Under the pieces are notes generated by a model that was given only the letters and a program-made list of their open reading frames with translations, made no database searches and was not told where the DNA came from. A DNA stretch of 64,000 bases from positions 62,001 to 126,000 of the forward strand of contig NZ_CP033325.1 of the NCBI RefSeq assembly GCF_003710105.1, in the 5' to 3' direction. The stretch is from Georgenia faecalis. Its GTDB lineage: Bacteria > Actinomycetota > Actinomycetes > Actinomycetales > Actinomycetaceae. Every line of letters begins with the position of its first letter. The stretch's first letter is position 1. Shown here in pieces: positions 52,454 to 61,835 of this stretch. Made by a program: the position numbers and the translations under genes.

Positions 52454-53570
52454 CCCCGTCACGCTCGCCCCCACCACGCGCAGCCCCGCTGCCGGCGGCG
52501 GCTCGCCCAGCCGGCTGCGGCCGGTGGTCACCATTGCCGTCGTCATCGCGGTCCTCGCCTTCTGGCCGAGCATCGCTCCGAACCCGTACATGCTCAGCGC
52601 CGGGGTGGTCGTCCTCAACTACGCCGTGTTCGCCACCGCGTGGAACATCATGGGCGGCTTCACGGGGTACATCTCCCTCGGTCACGCGGCCTTCTTCGGC
52701 CTCGGCGCCTACGGCACGGCGCTGCTCGTCATCCACACGGAGATCCCGCCGTTCCTCGCGCTCGCGCTGGCGGCGGTCGCCACCGCGGTCATCGCCATCC
52801 CCGTGGGCTTCGCTGCCCTGCGGGTGCGGGGGGCGTCCTTCGTCATCGTGACGATCGCGCTCGTCCTCGTCCTCCAGCTCGTCTTCCAGAGCGCCCGCAG
52901 CGTCACCGGCGGCTCCAACGGGCTCGTCGTCCCGCGGCCCTTCCCGGACCTGCTGCGCCCCGAGCACCACCGGCTGTTCTTCTTCCTCTTCCTCGGGCTG
53001 CTCGCGCTTGTGCTCCTCGCCTGGCTGGTCATCGACTACTCGCGGTTCGGGGCCGGGCTCAAGGCCGTGCGCGAGGACGAGGACAAGGCCGAGTCGCTCG
53101 GCGTTCCCACCGGTCGCCTCAAGCTCGTCGCCTTCATCCTCTCGGCGTTCTTCGTCGCGGTGGCCGGCGGGATGTACGGCCTCTGGTTCGGCGACCTCGA
53201 CCCGATCTTCCAGTTCGACGTCGTGCTCGGTTCGAACATCGTGCTCATGGCGCTCCTCGGGGGCGTCCGCTACCTGTTCGGCCCGCTCGTCGGCGCGATC
53301 GTCGTCGGCGTCGCGCTGGAGTACTTCGTCCTCAACTACGGCGAGACCCAGTTCCACCTCGTCGCCACCGGCCTGCTCCTCGCCGTCGTCGTCCTCTTCC
53401 TGCCTGACGGCGTGCTCACTGGCGTGCACCAGCTGCTGCAGCGGTTCCGGCCGCAGGCGACGTCGATCCGCGAGCTCTCCGCCGAGGACCTGCGCGCCCA
53501 GCAGGACGAGCGCGCCACGGCGGACGCGACGACCGGAGCGGACCCCGCGACCGGAAAGGAAGGCTCATGA
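52437..53570 (+). CDS. Liv-type ABC transporter permease, LivM-like
   Basis: This 377-residue membrane permease has an extra Ser/Pro-rich N-terminus of about 30 residues, then about nine transmembrane segments with the LivM marks NYAVFATAWNIMGGFTGYISLGHAAFFGLGAY and LLGGVRYLFGPLVGA. The start codon is TTG, supported by GGAGG 5 nt upstream. It overlaps the LivH-like gene by 17 bp and the ATPase gene by 4 bp. The C-terminal tail is acidic and Ala/Thr-rich. Confidence 0.92.
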   Translation: MPSASSPVTLAPTTRSPAAGGGSPSRLRPVVTIAVVIAVLAFWPSIAPNPYMLSAGVVVLNYAVFATAWNIMGGFTGYISLGHAAFFGLGAYGTALLVIHTEIPPFLALALAAVATAVIAIPVGFAALRVRGASFVIVTIALVLVLQLVFQSARSVTGGSNGLVVPRPFPDLLRPEHHRLFFFLFLGLLALVLLAWLVIDYSRFGAGLKAVREDEDKAESLGVPTGRLKLVAFILSAFFVAVAGGMYGLWFGDLDPIFQFDVVLGSNIVLMALLGGVRYLFGPLVGAIVVGVALEYFVLNYGETQFHLVATGLLLAVVVLFLPDGVLTGVHQLLQRFRPQATSIRELSAEDLRAQQDERATADATTGADPATGKEGS

Positions 53571-54322
53571 GCACCACCCACGGCACGACGCGGACCGTCC
53601 TCGCCACTCAGGGCCTCACCAAGGCGTTCGGCGGCGTTCGCGCCGTCGACGACGCCACCGTGGAGTTCCTCGAGGGCAAGGTCAACGGGCTGATCGGGCC
53701 CAACGGCTCCGGCAAGACCACCTTCTTCAACTGCGTCACCGGCATGATCAAGCCCGACGCCGGCACGGTGCTCCTCCAGGACCGGGACATCACCCGGTGG
53801 TCGCCCCACCGGATCGCCCGCGCGGGCATCGGGCGCAGCTTCCAGCTGTGCCGCGTCTTCCCGCGGATGACCGTCCTGGAGAACATGCTCGTGGCGGTCC
53901 AGCCGCACGGGCTGCGCGAGTACCTCGGAGGCACCCGCAGCCCCGCCACCGTGGCCAAGGCGCGCCAGATGCTCGCGCGGGTGGGCATCGACCACCTCGA
54001 GAGCGCCGAGGCCCGGGACATCTCCTACGGCCAGCAGAAGCTCCTCGAGCTCGGGTCGACGCTCATGTCCGACCCGCCGATCGTCATGCTCGACGAGCCC
54101 GCCGGCGGGGTGAACCCCTCGCTCATCGAGCGGATCGCCGTGCTCGTCCGCGAGCTCAACGACGAGGGCAAGACGTTCATCATCGTCGAGCACAACATGG
54201 AGCTCATCATGAAGCTGTGCGACCACATCGTCGTGTTCGACCGGGGCCGGCCCATCGCCACCGGCACGCCCGACGTCATCCAGTCCGACCCGCGAGTCCT
54301 GGAGGCCTACCTTGGCGTCTGA
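53567..54322 (+). CDS. Liv-type ABC transporter ATPase, LivG-like
   Basis: This 251-residue ATPase has Walker A GPNGSGKT, the Liv-specific Q-loop region IGRSFQLCRVFPRMTVLENM, a shortened signature motif SYGQQKLLELG, Walker B IVMLDEPAGG and the His switch IIVEHNM. It couples ATP hydrolysis to uptake as one of two ATPases of this importer. Its ATG overlaps the LivM stop (ATGA), and its own end overlaps the next ATPase gene by 11 bp. Confidence 0.94.
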   Translation: MSTTHGTTRTVLATQGLTKAFGGVRAVDDATVEFLEGKVNGLIGPNGSGKTTFFNCVTGMIKPDAGTVLLQDRDITRWSPHRIARAGIGRSFQLCRVFPRMTVLENMLVAVQPHGLREYLGGTRSPATVAKARQMLARVGIDHLESAEARDISYGQQKLLELGSTLMSDPPIVMLDEPAGGVNPSLIERIAVLVRELNDEGKTFIIVEHNMELIMKLCDHIVVFDRGRPIATGTPDVIQSDPRVLEAYLGV

Positions 54323-55049
54323 CGTCGTCCTCGAGCTCACCGACATCGAGGCCGGGTACGGCAAGGCCGCGCTCGTCCTGCGGGGCCTGTCCGTCCAGGT
54401 GCGCCGCGGCGAGGTGGTCTGCCTCGTCGGGCCCAACGGCGCCGGCAAGTCCACGGTGCTCAAGGTGGCCAGCGGCCTCCTCAAGCCCCGGTCCGGGTCC
54501 ATCACCCTCAACGGCACGGACGTCACCGGCCGGTCCCCGCAGGAGCTCCTGCGCGCCGGGCTGTCCCACGTCCTCCAGGGCCACAGCGTCTTCCGCGAGA
54601 TGACCGTCGAGGAGAACGTCATGCTCGGCGGCTACTCGGTGGCCGACCAGTCCTCGCTGCGCGAGCGCTGCGACTTCGTCAAGAGCGTCTTCCCGGTCGT
54701 CGCCGAGCGCTGGACCTCGACCGCCGGGCTGCTGTCCGGCGGCCAGCAGAAGCAGGTGGAGTTCGCCCGCGCGCTCATCGTCCGCCCGGACGTCGTGCTC
54801 CTCGACGAGCCGTCGATGGGCCTGGACCCCAAGCGCACGACGACGGTCTTCGAGCAGGTGGCCCGCATGCGGGACGCCGGGGTGGCGGTGCTGCTCGTCG
54901 AGCAGAACGCCCGCCGCGCGCTGGAGATGGCCGACATCGGGTGCGTGCTCGACCTCGGCCGGGTGTTCGCCACGGGGCCGGCGGCGGAGCTGCTCGCCGA
55001 CCCCAAGCTCAGCGACCTCTACCTCGGTGGGCGGCCGGCGACGGCATGA
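54312..55049 (+). CDS. Liv-type ABC transporter ATPase, LivF-like
   Basis: This 245-residue second ATPase of the importer has Walker A GPNGAGKST, the signature LLSGGQQKQVEFARAL, Walker B VVLLDEPSMGL and the His-loop position occupied by Gln in VLLVEQNA, as in LivF proteins. The start is TTG with GGAGG 6 nt upstream, inside the LivG-like gene. It closes the operon; a strong hairpin terminator follows 4 bp after the stop. Confidence 0.94.
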   Translation: MASDVVLELTDIEAGYGKAALVLRGLSVQVRRGEVVCLVGPNGAGKSTVLKVASGLLKPRSGSITLNGTDVTGRSPQELLRAGLSHVLQGHSVFREMTVEENVMLGGYSVADQSSLRERCDFVKSVFPVVAERWTSTAGLLSGGQQKQVEFARALIVRPDVVLLDEPSMGLDPKRTTTVFEQVARMRDAGVAVLLVEQNARRALEMADIGCVLDLGRVFATGPAAELLADPKLSDLYLGGRPATA

Positions 55050-55053
55050 GCCG

Positions 55054-55082
55054 GCGCCGGGCCCCGGCAAGGGGCCCGGCGC
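55054..55082 (+). terminator. Terminator of the Liv-type operon
   Basis: A 12-bp GC-only stem (GCGCCGGGCCCC / GGGGCCCGGCGC) closes the loop GGCAA, starting 4 bp after the last gene. Confidence 0.85.
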
Positions 55083-55160
55083 GAGGCGAGCGTCAGCGCG
55101 TACGTGGCGGCCGGTGTGGATGCCGCCAGGCCGGGAGTCGGTCCTCCGCGGATGCCGCCG

Positions 55161-56228
55161 TCAGGCCGAGGGCAGCGCGCCGCGCAGGGCGTCGGCGAGC
55201 GCCTCGCCGTCGGGCCCGCTGACCACCGTGACGGCGTGCTCGCGCTGCGCCTGGCGGCTGGTCGCCGGCTCCTCCGGGGCGTTCGGCGTGCCGTGGGCGA
55301 GAACCTGCTCGGCTGCGGTGAGCTCACGGATGGCGATGGCCGCGACGTGGTCCGGGTGCTCCCTGGCCAGCTCCCCGTAGATCAGCGGGTCGTGCTGGCC
55401 GTCGTCGCCGACGAGCAGCCACTGGATGTCGGGGAACTCGATGACGAGGCGCCGCAGCGCGGTGCGCTTGTGCTCCTGCCCGCTGCGGAACCACCCGGTG
55501 TTCGTCGGTCCCCAGTCGGTCATGAGCATGGGGCCGAGGGGGAAGTCGTGCCGGCGCATGAACTTCGTCAGGGTGGGGACGACGTTCCAGGCCCCCGTCG
55601 AGAGGTAGAAGATCGGCGCCCCGGGGTGGTCCGCGAGGACGTCGCGGTAGAGCGCGGCCATGCCGGGGACCGGCTTGCGGGCGTTGCTGTGCCGGACGAA
55701 GGTGTTCCACGCCGCGATGAACGGGCGCGGGAGATAGGTGACCATCACGGTGTCGTCGATGTCGGAGACCAGCCCGAACCGGACGTCGGCGGCGACGACG
55801 AGCACCCGCGCGGACACCGGCTCCGCGGCCTTGGCCTCGATGGTGATGTCGTGCCAGCCGGGCGGGAGGCCGTGGCCGGGCACGAGGAGGTCGATGTAAC
55901 CCCCGCGGTCGGTGCGGGTGTGGAACTCCCGCTCACCGGCGCGGACCACGACGGGCAGGTGCGCCACCTGCGCGGTCATGAAGGACCGCCACCCGCGCTG
56001 CGCCTCCTCGGCCTCGTCGAGCTCGCGTGAGGACGCCGAGACGTCCGCGGACGTGCTGGTCTCCCCGGGCCGGGCGAGCAGGACGCGCCCGAGCACCCGG
56101 AGCGAGTCGGGGGAGCCGTACCCGGTGAAGCTCACCGTGCGCGGCGCCCACCCGCGGCGTCGGAGGAAGGGGACGAGGCGCCGGTTGAGGGCGTCCTCGA
56201 GCGCGGCACCGGACTGCGAGAGCACCAT
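55161..56228 (-). CDS. App1-type phosphatase (DUF2183, LNS2-like HAD fold)
   Basis: This 355-residue protein has an N-terminal beta-rich region (FTGYGSPDSLRVLGRVLLARP) and a C-terminal phosphatase domain. The catalytic HAD loop is SDIDDTV (Asp156 and Asp158), followed by YLSTGAWN and the metal-binding GDDGQHD. App1 of yeast is a phosphatidate phosphatase, and bacterial relatives share its catalytic motif. There is no signal peptide. The ATG has a poor ribosome-binding site but begins 3 bp after the stop of a small membrane-protein gene, so the two are probably coupled. The lipid substrate is inferred from the family. Confidence 0.88.
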   Translation of the reverse strand: MVLSQSGAALEDALNRRLVPFLRRRGWAPRTVSFTGYGSPDSLRVLGRVLLARPGETSTSADVSASSRELDEAEEAQRGWRSFMTAQVAHLPVVVRAGEREFHTRTDRGGYIDLLVPGHGLPPGWHDITIEAKAAEPVSARVLVVAADVRFGLVSDIDDTVMVTYLPRPFIAAWNTFVRHSNARKPVPGMAALYRDVLADHPGAPIFYLSTGAWNVVPTLTKFMRRHDFPLGPMLMTDWGPTNTGWFRSGQEHKRTALRRLVIEFPDIQWLLVGDDGQHDPLIYGELAREHPDHVAAIAIRELTAAEQVLAHGTPNAPEEPATSRQAQREHAVTVVSGPDGEALADALRGALPSA

Positions 56229-56231
56229 GCG

Positions 56232-56462
56232 TCAGCGGGCGGGCGGCGGGTTGCCGAGGTCGCGGCGCTCCACGTACTCGGTGTGGCTCGTCTTGCGGCG
56301 CTGGTTCTGCATGACGAGCGCGATGATGATCGCGAGGACGCCGACGGCCATGCAGATGTACCCGATGGTGTTGAGGTTGAAGACCTCCCACGCGTCCGGC
56401 TCCAGGCCGAAGGCGAGGATCGCCCCGACCACGATGAGGAAGATTCCTCCACCGACACCCAT
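56232..56462 (-). CDS. Small membrane protein (DUF6458-like)
   Basis: This 76-residue protein has two transmembrane segments: GGGIFLIVVGAILAFGL and a second around TIGYICMAVGVLAIIIALV. A charged tail QNQRRKTSHTEYVERRD ends it. The pattern matches a small actinobacterial family annotated DUF6458. AGGGAG precedes the ATG. It lies upstream of and next to the App1-type phosphatase. The function is unknown. Confidence 0.75.
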   Translation of the reverse strand: MGVGGGIFLIVVGAILAFGLEPDAWEVFNLNTIGYICMAVGVLAIIIALVMQNQRRKTSHTEYVERRDLGNPPPAR

Positions 56463-56577
56463 GTGACGCTCCCTTGCTCTGGCACCCGCGAACGCGGGGC
56501 GGATGCCGCCAGTCTGGCGGTGGAGCTGATCATCCGCACGCCGAGACACGCGTCCGCGTCGTTCCTGCGCCGCGCCC

Positions 56578-57813
56578 CTACGCCGCGCCCGGTGGTTCCG
56601 CGGCGCTCGGCACGCGCACCTCCTCGGCGCGCGTCCGGGCGCGCAGGGCGGGGCCTCCCGCCAGCGAGGCGAGGACGGCGGCCGCGCCGGCGACGGCGAC
56701 GGCGGTGAACCCGCCGCGGGAGCCGTACGCGTCGATCGCCGTCCCGGCACCGGTCGATCCCACCGAGACCCCGATGCCCATGGCAGCGGTCAGCCACGTG
56801 AGCCCCTCGGTGAGCCGCTGCGGCGGGACGACCGCCTGGACGAGGGCGTTGCCCGTGATGATCGTCGGGGCGATGGCGAGCCCGGCGACGAACCCCGCGA
56901 CGGCGAGCACCGGCAGGGAACCGACGAGGAAGAAGGTGGAGACGCCCGCGGCGAGCACGCAGGTCCCGACGGTGAACCGTGCCCAGAGCGGGCTCCGCCA
57001 GTGCCGGGCACCGTAGGCCAGGCCCGCGGCGAGCGAGCCGAGCGCGAACACCGCGAGCACGAACCCCGCGGCGCCCTTGGAGCCCTCTTCCTCCGCGAAG
57101 GCGACGACGGCGACGTCGATGCCCCCGAAGATCGCGCCGACGGCGGCGAAGACGCCCGCGACAGCGACCATCGAACCGGAGAGGATGGTGCCCGTGCGCA
57201 CGCCCGGCTCGCGCGGCGCCGGCGGCGGTTCGGTCGCGCGCTGGGCGAGGAACCAGTACCCGCCGACGAAGGCGGCGAGGATCGGCACGACGAGCGCGGA
57301 CCACGGCGCGACGGCCGTCGCGAGCGTCGTCGCGAGCACCGGCCCGACGATGAAGGCGACCTCGTCGAGCGCCGACTCGAGGGAGTAGGCGGTGTGCAGG
57401 TCGCGCGGCGTGCCGAGCAGGGCGCCCCAGCGGGCGCGGACCAGGGCGCCCATCGAGCCGATCGACGAGGCCGCGACGGCGGCGGCCAGGTAGAGCGCCC
57501 ACTCGGGCGCGCCGGCGACGGCCGCGAGCACGAGGGCCGTCAGGCCCGTGCAGGCGACGGCGAGGGCCGGTCGCATGACGGCCGCCTGCCCGCGTCGGTC
57601 GATGAGCTTGGCCAGCTGCGGCGCGCAGATGGCCTGGACGACGACGAAGACGGCGGAGACCCGCCCCGCCATGCCGTACGAGCCGTAGAGCTCGGAGACC
57701 ATGAGGACGATGCCGATGCCCACCATGGAGATGGGAAGGCGGGCCACCAGCCCGGCGGCGGAGAAGCTCAGCGCACCCGGGCGAGCGAGGATCTCTCGGT
57801 AGGGCCGGAACAC
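56578..57813 (-). CDS. MFS transporter
   Basis: This 411-residue major-facilitator protein has twelve predicted transmembrane segments. It starts VFRPYREILARPGALSFSAAG and includes the loop LAKLIDRRGQAAVMRP in the position of the family's first cytoplasmic signature. It has a long central loop with Pro-rich sequence (EPPPAPREPGVRT). The GTG start has no good ribosome-binding site and remains uncertain. Relatives are exporters of unknown substrates. It stands between phosphoglucomutase and the small membrane-protein gene on the same strand. Confidence 0.85.
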   Translation of the reverse strand: MFRPYREILARPGALSFSAAGLVARLPISMVGIGIVLMVSELYGSYGMAGRVSAVFVVVQAICAPQLAKLIDRRGQAAVMRPALAVACTGLTALVLAAVAGAPEWALYLAAAVAASSIGSMGALVRARWGALLGTPRDLHTAYSLESALDEVAFIVGPVLATTLATAVAPWSALVVPILAAFVGGYWFLAQRATEPPPAPREPGVRTGTILSGSMVAVAGVFAAVGAIFGGIDVAVVAFAEEEGSKGAAGFVLAVFALGSLAAGLAYGARHWRSPLWARFTVGTCVLAAGVSTFFLVGSLPVLAVAGFVAGLAIAPTIITGNALVQAVVPPQRLTEGLTWLTAAMGIGVSVGSTGAGTAIDAYGSRGGFTAVAVAGAAAVLASLAGGPALRARTRAEEVRVPSAAEPPGAA

Positions 57814-57878
57814 GGGGACCAGTCTCGCACCGCGCGTCCGCGCCGGTCGACGGCAATACGCCGCCGACCGGCGGGCGC

Positions 57879-59561
<1,683 letters not shown>

Positions 59562-59628
59562 GCCGCCGATCTTGCCACCGCGACGGCGGGGCTGCCCCCG
59601 CGCCACGGGCGTGCCTAGGCTGGTGGGC

Positions 59629-59976
59629 ATGGATCAGACCGACAGCCAGGACCTCACCGTCGCCGACCTCGACCCCAGCGCCCCCGTGCCCGAGGGCTGG
59701 GCCCTCCTCGACGTCCGCGAGCAGGACGAGTGGGACGCCGGCCACGCGCCCGACGCGGTCCACATCCCCCTCGGCGAGCTGCCCGCCCGCGTCGACGAGC
59801 TCCCCGAGGCGGACCTCATCGTCGTGTGCCGGTCCGGCGGCCGGTCCGCCCGGGCCACCGCCTGGCTCGCGCGTGCGGGGTTCGAGGCCCGCAACCTCGA
59901 CGGCGGCATGAAGGCCTGGGAACGCGCGGGGCTGCCGCTGGCCGGCGAGGGCGGTGCGCCGCCCGTCGTCGTCTAG
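59629..59976 (+). CDS. Rhodanese-like sulfurtransferase domain protein
   Basis: This single-domain rhodanese of 115 residues carries the active-site Cys67 in VVCRSGGRS, with [26 protein letters not shown] and [15 protein letters not shown]. It is cytoplasmic and would transfer sulfane sulfur to cyanide or a thiol acceptor. A -10-like TAGGCT (59616-59621) lies exactly 7 nt before the ATG and there is no ribosome-binding site, so the transcript is probably leaderless. Confidence 0.92.
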   Translation: MDQTDSQDLTVADLDPSAPVPEGWALLDVREQDEWDAGHAPDAVHIPLGELPARVDELPEADLIVVCRSGGRSARATAWLARAGFEARNLDGGMKAWERAGLPLAGEGGAPPVVV

Positions 59977-59995
59977 CCCCGTAGGGTGAGGCCCC

Positions 59996-60880
59996 ATGGG
60001 TAAGAAGAGCCGCCAGCGGGCCGCGATCAACGAGAAGCGGTCGACCGAGAAGCGTCAGCGCCCGGCCGAGGTGCCGTTCGTCGAGCGCCCCTTCGAGGGA
60101 CTGCCGGGCGAGACCGACTGGGTCGCCATGCGCGAGGTCGTCCCCGCGGCGACCGCCCGGGTGCGCACCACGCCGGAGTACGGCGCCCGTGACGTCACCA
60201 TCGTCTCCATGCTCCCCGAGGTCTGGCCGGCGCTGCACCGCGAGGACGGGGAGGTGCTCGTCGCGCTGCAGACCGCCGCGAAGTCCGGCGACGCCAGCCG
60301 CGACGTCGCCGCGGCCCTGCTCGCCGCCCTCGAGCTCGAGCCGGGGCAGCCGCTCACCACGGTCGGCATCCTCGAGCCCGGCCCGCGGCTGCAGGACGTG
60401 CTCGACCTGGACGTCCCGTTCGAGCCCGTCCTCCACGAGAACTTCGCCTTCTGGCTGTCCTCCACCGCCGAGCGCACGCCGGAGATGGAGGCGGCCATCG
60501 AGGAGTCCAGCGGTGGGATCGTCCCCACGGCGCAGGTCGAGGGCGTCACCTCCGCGTACTGGTGCCGGATGGGCCGGGAGTTCCTGCGCTGGGCGCGCCC
60601 CGAGGCGCAGGAGGACGTCCTCGACGCCATCGCCCGCCTTCACGCGCGCCGCGAGTCGGCGCTCGACGAGGGCTCGCGCTTCGTCGGGGCCTTCCGCTCC
60701 TGCGGCATCCTCGTGCCCGTGTGGGAGCTCGCCCCGGGCACGGAGGCGGACGAGCTCGCCGGACCGTGCGCGCAGATGGACGCGCGCCTCACCGCGGCGC
60801 TTGCCGAGACCGAGCCGCTCGACGCCGAGGCACGGCGCGCCCGCGCGGGCATCGTGTCCCGCCAGGTCACGCTCCGCTGA
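59996..60880 (+). CDS. Conserved actinobacterial protein, DUF5926-like
   Basis: This 294-residue soluble protein has a basic N-terminus (MGKKSRQRAAINEKRSTEKR) and a compact acidic body with VPFVERPFEGLPGETDWVAMREVVPA, LHENFAFWLSS and LDEGSRFVGAFRSCGILVPVWEL. The pattern matches the actinobacterial DUF5926 family, whose function is unknown. A -10-like TAGGGT is 8 nt before the ATG with no ribosome-binding site, again suggesting a leaderless mRNA. It starts 20 bp after the rhodanese stop. Confidence 0.75.
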   Translation: MGKKSRQRAAINEKRSTEKRQRPAEVPFVERPFEGLPGETDWVAMREVVPAATARVRTTPEYGARDVTIVSMLPEVWPALHREDGEVLVALQTAAKSGDASRDVAAALLAALELEPGQPLTTVGILEPGPRLQDVLDLDVPFEPVLHENFAFWLSSTAERTPEMEAAIEESSGGIVPTAQVEGVTSAYWCRMGREFLRWARPEAQEDVLDAIARLHARRESALDEGSRFVGAFRSCGILVPVWELAPGTEADELAGPCAQMDARLTAALAETEPLDAEARRARAGIVSRQVTLR

Positions 60881-60982
60881 GACCGTCCTGTCCATGTCTG
60901 CGTCCCGCACCGCCCGCCCCCTCGAGGGTCGGCGCGCGGAGCGAGCGACCGGCAGTGGCCGACTGTGACTAGGCTGAGGATC

Positions 60983-61771
60983 GTGGACGGCGACCGGCAG
61001 CCCCAGCGCGTTGCCGTCGTCATCCCTGCGAAGGACGAGGCGGAGCGCATCGCCGCCACGGTCCGGGCGGCCCGGGCCATCCCGCACGTGGACCTCGTGC
61101 TCGTGGTCGACGACGGTTCCACCGACCGCACCCAGCACGTCGCGCGTGCCGCGGGCGCCGTCGTCGTGCGCCACTCGGTCAACCGGGGCAAGGCCTCGGC
61201 CATGGAGACCGGCGCCGCCGTCGTCGCCATGCGTGACGTCGAGGACGGTCCCGCGCGGCTCCTCCTCTTCATCGACGCCGACCTCGGCGAGAGCGCCGTC
61301 GGCGTCACGCCCCTCGTCGGGCCGGTCCTCGCGGGCGAGGCGGACTGCTCCATCGCGGTCCTGCCGCCCCAGCCGGGGGCCGGGGGCCGGGGCATCGTCA
61401 TCGGGCTCGCCCGCCGCTCGATCGCCAAGGCCACGGGCTGGGTGCCCACCCAGCCGCTGTCCGGGCAGCGCTGCATGACCCGCGAGGCGTTCGAGGCGGC
61501 CACGCCGCTCGCCGCGGGCTGGGGCGTGGAGACCGGCATGACCATCGACCTCCTCGTCGCCGGCTTCACCGTCGTCGAGGTGCCGTGCGACCTGCGCCAC
61601 CGGGCGTCGACGAACAACCTCGCCGGGCAGATCCACCGCGCCCGGCAGTACCGCGACGTCGCGCTCGCGGTCAACGTGCGCCGGCTCCGCGGCACCCGGG
61701 TGCCGGAGAACCGGCTCGGGGACCGCCCGAGCGCGCAGCGCCCCGGGCACCCCTACCGCGCCATCGGCTGA
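60983..61771 (+). CDS. Family 2 glycosyltransferase
   Basis: This 262-residue GT-A enzyme opens VAVVIPAKDEAERIAATV and has LVVDDGSTDRT, the metal-binding FIDADLGES, and the acceptor-side PLSGQRCMTREAF. It has no transmembrane segment. Relatives transfer sugars to lipid or small acceptors, including glucosyl-3-phosphoglycerate synthases, but this one is too short to assign. GTG at 60983 was preferred because TAGGCT sits exactly 7 nt upstream, as at the rhodanese gene; an in-frame GTG at 60965 would overlap that promoter. Its stop lies within the arm of the following terminator. Confidence 0.87.
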   Translation: MDGDRQPQRVAVVIPAKDEAERIAATVRAARAIPHVDLVLVVDDGSTDRTQHVARAAGAVVVRHSVNRGKASAMETGAAVVAMRDVEDGPARLLLFIDADLGESAVGVTPLVGPVLAGEADCSIAVLPPQPGAGGRGIVIGLARRSIAKATGWVPTQPLSGQRCMTREAFEAATPLAAGWGVETGMTIDLLVAGFTVVEVPCDLRHRASTNNLAGQIHRARQYRDVALAVNVRRLRGTRVPENRLGDRPSAQRPGHPYRAIG

Positions 61772-61835
61772 GCCGCCGCATCGCGAGGCCGCCTGTTGGG
61801 GGCCCGCGCGGGCCGGCGCCGCGGCCTCGGCTCAG
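61768..61835. terminator. Bidirectional terminator between convergent genes
   Basis: Nested stems: CTGAGCCG/CGGCTCAG outside, GAGGCCGC/GCGGCCTC next, and the palindrome GGCCCGCGCGGGCC (61801-61814) inside. The stop codons of both flanking genes fall within the outer arms. Confidence 0.7.
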
